Made by a program: the position numbers and the translations under genes
Shown here: positions 1 to 11,278 of the stretch, piece by piece
How positions within the stretch are numbered: the first letter of the stretch is position 1
Layout: each line of letters begins with the position of its first letter
Assembly (NCBI GenBank): GCA_905182985.1
Contig: CAJJDN010000093.1
Coordinates: 330,444-394,443, forward strand
Reading direction: 5' to 3'
Length of the DNA stretch: 64,000 nt
DNA from: Paramecium sonneborni
Taxonomy: Eukaryota > Ciliophora > Oligohymenophorea > Peniculida > Parameciidae
The notes under the pieces: model-generated
What the model was told of the DNA's origin: nothing
Database searches by the model: none
What the model saw: only the letters and a program-made list of their open reading frames with translations

Positions 1-1338
1 TTTATTAACCAAAAATAATAGCTTTTCTCTTAAATAAGATGTAGCAACAAATCTATATTTATCAATCAAAGCTGCAACTCTATATAAATATCTACAAAAG
101 TTCATTTAAGCTACGATTATATAATCATTTTTCTTATTATCATTCCATTCATCTTCTCTTTTACTAGTATATTATTCTTGATTCATAGATTAATTCATTA
201 ATGATTCTTTTCTTGATTCTTAAACTCTTTTTATTGACCTTAAAGGTTATTATTATTATTATTAAATAGGGGTATTAGATTATTTAGAAATAGATGAAGT
301 ATTATTTTCTTTACCATAATTGCTTTCTCTTGGTTGTATTTATATCAATTATTTATTTTAAGTTTCCCCTAAAGGAGATGCAGTACTTAAACAACCATTA
401 CTTTAAATATTTTGAAATTATAATTAATTAGATTAAGAACAACCATGATTTCCTCTAAACATACTTGAAAATCCATTTCCTTAAATTACTTATAAGTCTT
501 ATTTTTATAACCATTAATGTCTTTCTAATTCTTCAACTGTTGCTCTTCTATTTTCATCCACTATTAAACATCTCTAAATAAAATCTCGACATTCATCAGA
601 TACATATCCTGGAAAACTCACAGGAACTGTTGCCATCTTTTAAGCTAATTCTCTTTCACTTGCTGCTTACCAAGGAACTTATCCAAATAACAATTCAAAT
701 AAACTTACACCTAAAGCCCAAATATCAGATTTTTCAGAATATCTATTCTTAAATGCTTAAGGACTCATATACAATGGTGATCCTACATTTACATTTGGCA
801 TTGTAGATACTGTCTATGGAGTTGTTGCAAACCCAAAGTCTGCTATTTTAGGAACTTATCCTTTCAATAATATATTAGCTGGTTTTAAATCTCTATGTAC
901 AATTCCTATTATCTAAATTTATATTTTACCCTTTTATTTCATCTATTTATACCCTTATATTATTCCAAAGAATAGTTTTTATAATTATCCTTCCTTTTAT
1001 ATTCCTTATTTACTCAAAAGAGATCCCAAATCTCCTGAATCACAATATTCTGTTATTAAATAAGTATTATTCTCTGTGTAATAAACCTTATATAATCTCA
1101 TAATATTGTTTGAGTTTAATTAGGATAATGCTTCAACTTCTGATCTTAAAAGTTAATAATGTAATGGTGTTTTAAGTCCCTTTTTATCAATCACTTTTAT
1201 AGCAACAATCTCATTTGTTTCATCATTTCTACCTCTATAAACTATTGAACTAAAACCCTTCCCTATTGCATCTGTTAATGCATAACTGAAGTTTTCAATA
1301 ACCTTTCTTGCATTACCTGGAATAGGTGCCATTGTCAT
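1..1338 (-). CDS. ULK/ATG1-like serine/threonine kinase (3' end cut by window edge)
   Basis: The protein starts MTMAPIPGNARKVIENFSY. The kinase domain follows at once: glycine loop IGKGFSSIVYRG, VAIKVI lysine, [12 protein letters not shown] catalytic loop, DFGFA, and VGSPLYMSPQAF, the GxPLYMSPQ form of the APE region that is typical of ULK/ATG1. A 24-nt intron at 906-929 must be removed to join KG to IVHRDLK. After the domain comes a Gln/Asn-rich linker with a run of six Gln codons (all TAA) near 250-265, then a helical C-terminal part still open at base 1. In yeast and animals this family starts autophagy; ciliates have many paralogues with other roles, so the process is not assigned. The start is the first ATG before the kinase fold. 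Confidence 0.85.
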
Positions 1339-1499
1339 CTATCTTTATTGTTGTTAGACCAACATTCTGTTGTTTATTTTTTTAATTTTTTAATTTCAAC
1401 GGTAAAAGAACAAAAAAAACATTTTTATGAAACTCTAATAATATTATTTTTCTATAAGTCTTCTTCTAATTTAAAATATAAATACAATCCAATCAAATA

Positions 1500-3361
1500 T
1501 CATTTCATACATTTCTCTTATAAAAGTTCTTTATATTTTGATGTTCCTACTAAACCATCATCCATTATCAATCTAAAAAGATTCTTTTAACTTATCTTCA
1601 TCTTAGGTTCTAATCTACTATAATAAGCCTTATGAATCTCCTAACCAATTTTTGGATTTATAATTTCCTATAATTTTTATTTCCCATTTTTTAATTTATC
1701 CATTACTCTATCAATAATCTTTCGAAATCTTATATATCTACTTCTTAAATATGCATTAGATATTTCCACCATATCCTATACCATTTTTGTATGTTATATA
1801 ACTCTTTCCTCAGTAGTTTTCAGAGTCTATGGATTAAAATTGATTTCCATTAAGTAAAGCTAAAGATCATCTGATAGAAGAAAATCAGCAGCGAAGAATT
1901 CTCCTAATTTGCTATCTCTTGAAAATGTATGCTAAGCACTTCTTATTGCATGAATAATCATTCTATCAACCTAAGGAAGTAATTCTTATTTTAACCATTT
2001 CTTATTCTTTATTTTACCACTCTTCAACAATAAATCTTATAAATAATCAAGTTTCCAATCTATATATAAATCTTAGACATTAGTTTAATCTGAATTTAAA
2101 TTATTATTCCTATTTTTAGGATCAATAATATTATTATTTTTACTATCAATATTTGTATTATTATCCAAACTACTTACTTCATCAATATCATCATCATCAT
2201 TTTCATCTATCTCTTATTATTCATTTAAAATTTTTGCCAAAGTTTTCTTAACAATAGCTGTATTACAAACATGAGCCTCTTTCAGAGTTGAGAATTTATC
2301 ATATGGATGAATACATCTTCGAATAAGTGTTTTATCATAAGCATAAGCAATTAATGGATTTGTTGATGCTATAATCCAATATACTCTAAATTCTATCTTA
2401 TGTCCCTTATATAATAATGGATTTCCAATATATTATTAAGCTACTTTGTATGTTTTTATTTGACCACAAATTTCACCATTCTAAAATCTATTTTTCAACT
2501 CTTCAGTTTCTTATGGAAATAACATAGTTATGCCTCTTCCTCTATGAACTTCCAATCCCATCTTCACTATAAATTAAGGACCTTCTTTGTTCACCTTCTC
2601 TTGATACTCTAATGAATTCAAATGAGAGAAAAACTCCTTGCACTCAGATTCCTCAAATAGTCTATAGGTTTTAGGCAAAAAGGTAGCATTGGTCTAAGTA
2701 ATTAGAATTTTCTTACTATGCAATCCTCATCAAGGCCTTTATTTCTGATATCATTTAAATAGTTCAACTGATTTGTCATCAATTGATCTTTGTGTGATAA
2801 AGAGGATCTTTAAGGTAAGTGATTATAATTTTAGAAAAGACACAATGAACCTATTCTGAATAACGAAATAATATACTTTATCCTACTTTAAAGTTAAAGA
2901 GTAATTAATCATAATAAGTATATGGCAGGGTTAATTAATAAGGGAGTTAATATTAGTGAGGTACTAAAAATATATTTCACTTACTTCGTTTGTTCCTTTT
3001 GAAAAGTGTGACATTAGGCAATACATCAAAAAAGTGTTGTTGAAGTGCCTACTTTACAAGACCCATTGATTCTCTAAATGTATAAGTATCATTCATTATA
3101 GAATCAGGATGATAATATTTGTATGTATCGGATTTTATGCAATATTCATTATAAGGTTACACAAGAAGTGAATTGAACTATTTAGAAATAATTAGTTACT
3201 TATCTTTAAATCGAAGGATGATTATAATAATTTTATGATATAAACTTATTCAAGAAACCAATAAATATTTCAACATCCTTTTATTATTTATAGGTAACTA
3301 TTTCTGAGTATAATAAACCTATGAATGTTAATGATAGGGAAGAAACTAATATTGTTATCAT
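1500..3361 (-). CDS. Tubulin tyrosine ligase-like protein (TTLL)
   Basis: TTLL enzymes are ATP-grasp ligases that add amino acids, usually glutamate or glycine, to tubulin tails. Landmarks in order: YNHLPQRSSLSHKDQL (equivalent to the INHFP...RKDLL region), FLPKTYRLFEE, FIVKMGLEVHRGRGI (ATP lysine and RGRGI), NPLLYKGHKIEFRVYW, and LYLMEINFNPQ, the metal-binding MExNxNP motif. An Asn/Asp-rich insert sits between the last two. At least three short introns (21, 26 and 23 nt) are needed between about 2690 and 2990 to keep frame. Upstream of about 3190 the exon structure is uncertain: an ATG at 3359-3361 fits if another 22-nt intron is spliced, but a later ATG near 3090 is possible. The stop is TGA at 1500-1502. 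Which amino acid it adds cannot be told from sequence. Confidence 0.82.
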
Positions 3362-3798
3362 ATTCGCTATCATAATTAATATTATTTACACGTAAACATT
3401 TAATTTTTATAACCATTTAAGAACTAATTTAATAATATTTTCCGAATCCTAAATAACATAAACATACAGAAATCTTATTGTAAGAATTACATTCCACTTC
3501 ACTTTACTAAACTTATCCCAAAAAATAATATTATTTAATTAATAGAGACTAAATAACACTCTTCTAAAAGCACTGTATTAAATTGCAGCCAGAAATCAAT
3601 CAATATAATAGAAACTTGTTATGGCAATCGAAAAAAGTAACTACAATCAAATATTTAAGAATATGCTCCATATCCTATGCTTGATTTCGAACTTAAAAAT
3701 ATCAATGGTGGCTATAATAAATTTAGAAAATGACTTATTGGTAGATAATTAACAAAATGATTTTTTATATTTTAGTATTAAAATATTTATTAATAAAT

Positions 3799-4255
3799 AT
3801 GTTTTATGGCATATAATTATCTGCAGGTGAAACCTAAACTATTTAGAAGGTAGATGATCACAATTAATTCGTTTTATCATAAGCAGTTTTAGTTAAAGGA
3901 ACCTAACTTAATGTATTTATGAATGGAATAGTCATAGCCTCATTGAATCAAGTATCATTATATTGCTCCATAGAATATCTCCCAAATGCCTCTTAGAATT
4001 AAAATCACTCCCGAATCATAAAAAACTAAACTTGAAGCAAAGGGAAATGGAATTGTTCATCTAATTGGATATTACATACAGTATGATTTATAAAATGATG
4101 ATGAAAATTTAAAATCAGTTGCCCAATTATTACAATAAAATAATAAGATCAATCAACTCCCAATTTAACAAGCTCCAATTAAAAAAACTGACACCCAACC
4201 AAAATGGGATGAAATGGACTGGGAAGATGAATAATTTTAAAAGAGAGTTAAATGA
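3799..4255 (+). CDS. Nucleoplasmin-like (NPL) domain protein with acidic tail
   Basis: About 144 residues. It opens MFYGIQLSAGE, then FVLSQAVLVKGTQLNVF, then LRIKITPESQKTKLEAKGNG and IVHLIGYYI. This is the beta-sandwich pattern shared by FKBP39/FPR3-type nucleophosmin-like domains and plant HD2 proteins (FxGxxL...LSxA...GxVHLxGY). The C terminus is short, polar and acidic, ending WDEMDWEDEQF before a few basic residues, as in histone chaperones. A 22-nt intron at 3952-3973 joins ASLNQ to NISQMPL; without it the frame stops. The family binds histones in the nucleus and can carry an FKBP or a catalytic-type extension; none is seen here, so a free-standing histone chaperone is the best guess. 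Confidence 0.72.
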
Positions 4256-4329
4256 TATATATTAAGAAGTATAATTTTAATATGTGAAACCTTATACATA
4301 ATATATTGCTATAGTAAAATGAAACATGT

Positions 4330-5509
4330 TCAGAATTTTTTTTAGTTTTCTAAAAAATTAAAAAATTTATCGATTTACTAATTAATTAATGGAGAAGGAT
4401 TAGTTTATATGGATTTGATTGTCCTACAACTATTATGAGTTTTTCCAAATTAAGTTGGATTGTGGTCTAAATCATTTTTAGATTCTATATAATGAGAACA
4501 TACCATCTTTTTATTTGGTGTGTAACTAATTATAAAAATGAACATTACTATTGAGTATTATGAACTACTTTTAAAGTAATATTTTTTTATTTAACTCTCA
4601 ACTTAAGTTATTCATTTTCATAATGATTAAAAATATTGTGTAATTTCATGTTAAATTTCATCCATTTACACAAATAGATTTATTCAATACTTGGTCTAAA
4701 TTATGAATTTTTAATTAATAAGGCTTAAATTAAATTAATGAGATCTTCATTTGTATCATTTCTATTTGGGATTATCAATTATTCAAATAAAATGTTTCTT
4801 ATCAATTGTTCTTGATTATTACCTAAGAAAGGGAATTAACCATACAATAATACCTTGATATAATAATTTAATACATATAAAAGAACTCCTAACGACCAAG
4901 TATCTAATTTAAAATCAAGTGGGGATTTCGATACAACTTCTGGCGGCATGTAATCAGTTGTTCCGCACATAACATTAGGAACTGGTAGTTATTCAACTTT
5001 GATTGCCCAACCAAAATCACACAATTTTAATGTACCATCTTCATGTATTAGAATATTTTCAAACTTGACTAGGATGATAAAGTTACTTTCAAATCTCGAT
5101 GAATAATGTTATTTTGATGCAAATAATTAACTCCACTAAGTATTTAATGAAATACTTGAAAGACATCATCATCATTGAAGGGAGTTTTGGGATCAACTAG
5201 ATGTCCTTTACTGCAATATTCAAGAAGAATATAAATGTTTGTACAATCTTCCCAATAGGAATAAAGTTTCACTATGTTTTGATGATTGCAAGAAGCATGA
5301 ATTCTAATTTCATTTTATATCAATTAAAGGGCATCGTATTTTGATATATGCAGTTTAGATATCTGAGAAATAGAGAGTACAATATTTACAATTTTACATG
5401 CGTATTCTTATTTTGTATTAAGTTCCTTGACTAAATAAACAGATCCAAAGGAACCAGAACCCAATAATTTGATGGATTAGTACAATTAACTAGGTCCAGA
5501 TATTATCAT
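4330..5509 (-). CDS. Aurora/Polo-type serine/threonine kinase
   Basis: It begins MIISGPSQLYQSIKLLGSGS (first part of the glycine loop), then GSVYLVKELN, ACKII lysine, IHRDLK, FENILIHEDG, LCDFGWA and CGTTDYMPPEVV. DFGWA and the CGTxDYxPPE activation region are those of Aurora kinases; the WSLGVLLY and GQFPFLGNN parts also fit. Introns of 27, 23 and 21 nt lie in the VAIK region, just after HRDLK and inside subdomain IX; another near 4520 is needed to read a polar 65-residue tail ending NFLENQKKF. It is transcribed away from the IRE-like kinase at 5610 (in the first copy of a repeated block) with 100 bp between the two ATGs. Mitotic function is inferred from family only. Confidence 0.82.
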
Positions 5510-6068
5510 AATGTTAATAAAATTTATTATTAAGATGAGTTCTTTATGAGAGAATTTATAATTAGTCTCTATAAATAAATGATGTAAATTAATACAATAA
5601 TTATTAATAATGAAACAAAATAAAATACGAAGAAAGTCTTAATATGATTTTCATGATTAAGTAGAATTGCTTTACAAGAAAATTATAGTAGATGATTCTC
5701 CTTTAGATTTCCTTCAGAAGAGACACTTGCTTTACTAATTACAATAGAATTTAAAGACAACCAGCATTTCATTTAGTAAAGTAATTATTGCAAATTTAGA
5801 AATAAGTCCTCAGCAACATCCAGATTGCTCATATATTTAAATGATATGGTGTCAAAATTGAATCAGATTGAATCTAATCTAGAAAAACAAGATTGTGAAA
5901 GTTTAGAACATCATATACAAGAAATGGTTTAACAGTATTCCTCCATACCTATTTTAAATCAATCTTAATCCAAACTTAGATTGTAACAACCATAAAAGCA
6001 ATGGAATATGAGCGTTAAGTAAGAATAGTTCTTATTATTAAAAATAGATAATTAGAATCTTTAATCCA
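4861..6068. repeat. Left copy of a 1208-bp exact tandem duplication around a single N
   Basis: Bases 4861-6068 reappear at 6070-7277, and the only thing between them is the N at 6069. Every stretch compared is identical. The block holds the 5' two thirds of the Aurora-type kinase on the minus strand and the first exons of the IRE-like kinase on the plus strand (ATG at 5610-5612 here, cut at the gap). Most likely this is one contig end that overlaps the next contig and was not merged, so the biological copy number is one. Confidence 0.9.
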
Positions 6069-6069
6069 N

Positions 6070-7277
6070 TAATAATTTAATACATATAAAAGAACTCCTA
6101 ACGACCAAGTATCTAATTTAAAATCAAGTGGGGATTTCGATACAACTTCTGGCGGCATGTAATCAGTTGTTCCGCACATAACATTAGGAACTGGTAGTTA
6201 TTCAACTTTGATTGCCCAACCAAAATCACACAATTTTAATGTACCATCTTCATGTATTAGAATATTTTCAAACTTGACTAGGATGATAAAGTTACTTTCA
6301 AATCTCGATGAATAATGTTATTTTGATGCAAATAATTAACTCCACTAAGTATTTAATGAAATACTTGAAAGACATCATCATCATTGAAGGGAGTTTTGGG
6401 ATCAACTAGATGTCCTTTACTGCAATATTCAAGAAGAATATAAATGTTTGTACAATCTTCCCAATAGGAATAAAGTTTCACTATGTTTTGATGATTGCAA
6501 GAAGCATGAATTCTAATTTCATTTTATATCAATTAAAGGGCATCGTATTTTGATATATGCAGTTTAGATATCTGAGAAATAGAGAGTACAATATTTACAA
6601 TTTTACATGCGTATTCTTATTTTGTATTAAGTTCCTTGACTAAATAAACAGATCCAAAGGAACCAGAACCCAATAATTTGATGGATTAGTACAATTAACT
6701 AGGTCCAGATATTATCATAATGTTAATAAAATTTATTATTAAGATGAGTTCTTTATGAGAGAATTTATAATTAGTCTCTATAAATAAATGATGTAAATTA
6801 ATACAATAATTATTAATAATGAAACAAAATAAAATACGAAGAAAGTCTTAATATGATTTTCATGATTAAGTAGAATTGCTTTACAAGAAAATTATAGTAG
6901 ATGATTCTCCTTTAGATTTCCTTCAGAAGAGACACTTGCTTTACTAATTACAATAGAATTTAAAGACAACCAGCATTTCATTTAGTAAAGTAATTATTGC
7001 AAATTTAGAAATAAGTCCTCAGCAACATCCAGATTGCTCATATATTTAAATGATATGGTGTCAAAATTGAATCAGATTGAATCTAATCTAGAAAAACAAG
7101 ATTGTGAAAGTTTAGAACATCATATACAAGAAATGGTTTAACAGTATTCCTCCATACCTATTTTAAATCAATCTTAATCCAAACTTAGATTGTAACAACC
7201 ATAAAAGCAATGGAATATGAGCGTTAAGTAAGAATAGTTCTTATTATTAAAAATAGATAATTAGAATCTTTAATCCA
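6070..7277. repeat. Right copy of the 1208-bp tandem duplication
   Basis: Identical to 4861-6068. On the minus strand it contains a fragment of the Aurora-type kinase (6070-6718, ATG at 6716-6718) that lacks the C-terminal third, because the sequence jumps at the N. On the plus strand it carries the true continuation of the IRE-like kinase gene. The kinase fragment should not be counted as a second gene unless long reads show the duplication is real. Confidence 0.9.
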
Positions 7278-9611
7278 TTAATGTGTAATTGTCTTAAATA
7301 AATTATTGATGGATATGAATTATTCACATCTAAAGGTCTTTTAACTTTTCATGAATAAACAAATCTAGTAAATTATATGTTTCTTATATAGACATTTATA
7401 AAAGAGGAAAGATTAAATCTTAAAAGACAATCTTTCAGTTTGTAGAATTTGTGACTAAGAAATTAATATGAATACAATGTAATAACATAGTTAAGGTTGT
7501 TTAGAAAAGGCAAACATTAAAAAATTATTAGTTCAAGAAAATTTGATACTTGCTTCAATTTCGGAAAAAGCCTATCAAGTCAAGCATGATATTTAAGTTA
7601 AATAAGGCATGAAATTGTAATTTTTTTATTAAATTTCAGAATGAAAGAATTGAAAAATTAAACTAAAAAGTTACTCAAATAAGATGATGTTAAAGAAGAA
7701 GAATTAGGATCGATAAATTAGGCTTTATCATCCATATATCAACATGCAGAAAAGATTTTCAATTAACCCGAAAATGAAGAATTAAAATGTATCTTATTTA
7801 TTTTATTCATTTTAGCTAATATGTTATTAGTATCAGAATTATCAATGGCTTTGTTAAATATAACTCATTAGTAGAGTAAATAAATAATTATTGATGCTTA
7901 AAATTCATTAAAAAATAGAATCGAACATTTAAAAAAGATTCAATAAATACAAAATAAAGAAACAGAATCTTAAATTGATTCAATAAAAAAGAATTTTTTA
8001 AATAAGGCTAATTCTATCTCTTTCATACATTCAAAATTTTCAAATTAGTTAAATCAAAATCCTTTGATGAAGTAAAATTCTCTTCAAACAAAAGGGAAAG
8101 CAATAAGAAATCTTTTTGGTGAGAAAGATAAATCTGTACGCCTAACTCCAGATGTTCCAAGTAGATAAAATTAGATTTAAAAATTGAGTAAATTTAAAAT
8201 GGAGAAATAAAATGAAGAAGAAGAAGAAGATGAAGATGATTTTAATTCTAAGTAGATCTTAAAAACTGAAGTAATTGAAGATGATGATGTTGATATGAAT
8301 ATATAGAAAGAAATATTTAAAGAAAAAGGATATAATTCTGATACTGAGGTTGTCACTTTCAAAGAGAGTTAAAATAATAATACAGTAAGGATGGCTGATT
8401 TTGATATTATAAAACCATTAGGATAAGGTGCTTTTGGAGGTGTATTACTTTGTAAAAAGAAAACATCTCAAGATTTGTATGCAATTAAAATTATAGATTG
8501 TGCAAATTCTTCATTAGAAACACTGAAAGCTGAGCGTAATATATTTGAAATATTAACTGGAGATTTTGTTGTTAAAGCTTATTATTCTTTTGTTCATGAT
8601 CATTACTATTGTTTTGTTTAAGAATATATGGTAGGAGGAGATTTTTCCAATATTCTCAAAGTTTATGGAGCACTTGATGAATCTTATGTTCAATTTTATG
8701 TGGCTGAAATAGTTTTAGCTTTAGAATATTTAAGAAAAAACAATATTGTACATAGAGATCTTAAACCTGATAACATACTATTGGATTGTTAAGGTCATGC
8801 TAAATTGGCTGATTTTGGATTATCTGCTTAGGGTATGAATACAAAATTGAAAAAATAATTATAGAGATAATAACATTTTAAAATTAAAGGAATTGTTGGT
8901 GATATGATTCAAAATTTTAATGTAAATTATGAACCATAATACAATATTAATAAAACCCATAAAAAATAATCTAATGAAACTAAAACAATAGTTGGTACTC
9001 CTGATTATATTTCACCTGAAATAATTAAAGGAGTATCTTCTGATAATTATAGTACAGATTATTGGAGTTTAGGTGTTATTATGTATGAAATGTTAGTTGG
9101 TGTTCCTCCTTTCAATGATACTACTGTTGATAGATTATTTGATAATATATTGAATTTAAGAATGGAATGGCCATAAATTGGAGATGAAGAAGACTGTATA
9201 TCTTAAAATGCTGCAGATTTAATTAAAAAATTAATGGATCCAGATTTTACAAAGAGAATTGGACATTTAAATATCTAAGAAATTAAGGATCATCCATTTT
9301 TTAATGGAATTGATTGGAATTATATTCGAAAAATGCCAGGATTAATTGTTCCTAGAATGGTAATGACTGGAAATGAAAAACCTAATTCTGATAAAATAGA
9401 TGCATTTTTAAAGAACATGAATAAATAAGATGATAAATATTAAAAAATTGCATAAAACATTAAAAAAGAACTTTAAAATTTTGAAAGAATTGATTTATTA
9501 TAATAAAAGAGTGTTGAAGAGGCTTAAATTAAGAAAAAAAAATAATTATTATAAATAAAAGATATTGAGTAGTAAATTTCAAAATTTCAAAATCAAATTT
9601 AGATCAAATGA
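6819..9611 (+). CDS. IRE/Rim15/Greatwall-type AGC kinase with CxxC-HxxxC zinc finger
   Basis: The N-terminal 170 residues are helical and polar. Near 7440-7490 the segment VCRICDQEIN...QQHSQGC matches the zinc finger found before the kinase domain in plant IRE kinases. A long linker with coiled coil and an acidic patch follows. The kinase domain begins [19 protein letters not shown] and has [30 protein letters not shown] and [11 protein letters not shown]. Between DFG and GTPDY sits an insert of about 60 residues, the split activation segment of MASTL/Rim15/IRE kinases. The protein ends in a Gln-rich coiled coil. Relatives control cell-cycle exit and quiescence through PP2A inhibitors. Several introns are needed before 7650, so the N-terminal frame is approximate. 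The start ATG also occurs at 5610 in the duplicated copy. Confidence 0.82.
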
Positions 9612-10153
9612 GTTTTATTAATAAATATATATATTAATAATTTATGTTAAAATTATTGAAATAATCAAAATTTATTTTTAATTCAATTTATTATTTTAAA
9701 TCTATCATTTTAGTAATGAAGAAATATTTATTTAATACTCTCATTTATTCAACTAAACAAATAAAATTAATTCTTGTTTTTAATTCTCAACAAAATGAAT
9801 CTATTCTAATTAATTAAATTAAATTAAAGAAGATTTATGTTATTGATTCTAAATCAAATCAATTTTTTTGTTTATTATTATCTAATTTTTTTATTTTTTT
9901 TTATTGTTTGGTTCTTTTTGGTTCGCCTATCATTAAGTTTCTTGATATTATTGTAATATTAAATAGTCACAATGATAATCTTCAAATAAAATGTAAAGTT
10001 AGAAGATCTTAATTCAAATCAAAGTCTCTAAAATCGAATAAAATTTTTATCATACATAGTTGTAGAGAAGGGTTTTGTAATTTATATGTCCAATATTTCA
10101 TTTTTTATATTGTAATAATTCATTTATATATTGAGTTCTATATTTATAAAATA
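9612..10153. other. AT-rich spacer without a supported gene
   Basis: Runs of T and A dominate. A 60-codon ATG frame from 9971 has no recognisable feature and overlaps the next gene start, so it is not called. Confidence 0.5.
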
Positions 10154-10351
10154 ATGAAAACTAAATTTTAGGAATTTAAATAAGGAGAGGAAGTTGCAGT
10201 TAATAATCAATCAAAAGAAGCAGAAATTACACTAAAAGCAATTTATGATTATAATAAGAGATAAAAATAGAGAATGTATGGGATTGTGAGTTTCTTAATA
10301 GTTCTAACAACGATTGGTTATATATTTGCATTGCTTTATCATAAAAAATGA
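10154..10351 (+). CDS. Small single-pass membrane protein (65 aa)
   Basis: A complete intronless frame: about 40 polar residues (MKTKFQEFKQGEEVAVNNQS...) followed by a basic turn KRQKQR, one hydrophobic helix (residues about 41-61, GIVSFLIVLTTIGYIFALL) and a YHKK tail. The two TAG and three TAA codons inside are read as Gln. The layout is that of a tail-anchored or type II protein. No family is recognised. It ends 25 bp from the stop of the p28 gene on the opposite strand. Confidence 0.6.
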
Positions 10352-10375
10352 TCAATATATATATATAGACATTAT

Positions 10376-11201
10376 TCATTTCAATTCTGGTTGTACAGAT
10401 TTAAGGAAGGCTTCTAAATGTTATCCTTAATATTTAAGGAATTCAATTTCTTATTTTCTCTTTTATTCTTCAATTTAGTTTCTTTCTTTAATCTTTTTAT
10501 CAAGTGAATCCTTCTTATTTAGTAAATCGATTCTCTAAATAAATGAAATGAATACTTTTTCTTCTAACTTTTATTTTCTTTGTTCCAACTAAACAATTTT
10601 TTCTTCTAATTCACTTTTACCCATTTCTGCTTAAAGTTGTTTCCTCATTCCAAAAGTAACAGAAGAATTGTACAATGTTTAATATGCTGCAATGGTCATT
10701 TTAAGTTCATCTCTCACTCTCATTAAAAGTAGCCCTAAGTGATAAATATAAATGAATACCTCTTTCTGAACAGTCAATTGTAACTTGTCTAATGATTTCA
10801 TCAAAACATTGACTTAACAATTCTTCTCTTATTGGACAAATACCTGTTTCTCTAGAATAATGTTATTGAATATAAAATACCTTGCTTATCTAGCTAATAA
10901 TCTTTCATCTAAAAGTTTTTATAAATTGCCAACATCTTCTCTTGTTGCTGCTACATGTGATACATATTAAATATAGTGTTTCCCTTCATGATCCCACTCA
11001 ATAGGCGGTAAAATAGCATTCAAAATATCCTTTATTATTTGAAATTGATTATATTACTTCTGTGTTTGGTTTTGATTCTAAAGGAGATAATTAAGCTTTC
11101 TTTTTTCCTTAAAGTCCTCTGGTGGCTTCATTTACATTACTGACTTCTATAGGATTTTCATATTTCACTAAAGATTCTCTAGGAGGTTGAACTTCTTGCA
11201 T
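10376..11201 (-). CDS. DNALI1: Axonemal inner-arm dynein light chain p28 (DNALI1/IDA4)
   Basis: Spliced protein of about 245 residues that follows the p28 family end to end: SLVKYENP near the N terminus, DILNAILPPIEW, SHVAATREDVGNLQKLLDER, ETGICPIREELLSQCFDEII, RQVTIDCSERG, LLLMRVRDELKMTIAAYQTL, SSVTFGMRKQLQAE, then a coiled coil ending in FLKSVQPELK. Four introns (28, 25, 25 and 21 nt) fall exactly where the family alignment demands, which supports both the genetic code and the intron size. p28 is a subunit of single-headed inner-arm dyneins and is needed for their assembly in cilia. The kinesin gene lies just upstream on the same strand, its stop 77 bp away. Confidence 0.95.
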
Positions 11202-11278
11202 ATATTGATTAATTAAAATAATATTAAGTACATTTCATTTTCACATATATTATTTTTGCAATAAATTTCTTATTCTAC

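Noticed and set aside
1348..1590. Plus-strand frame starting MLLDQHSVVYFFNF
   Set aside because: Antisense to the 3' end of the TTLL gene; no domain and the minus strand explains the region.
2815..2834. Perfect-looking 20-nt plus-strand intron (GTAAGTG...TTTTAG)
   Set aside because: It lies inside minus-strand TTLL exons; the plus frames around it hit TGA and show no motifs.
3362..3798. Minus-strand frame continuing upstream of the TTLL gene to about 3596
   Set aside because: Long TGA-free stretch, but no motifs and two phases look equally good; treated as spacer or unresolved 5' exon, not a gene.
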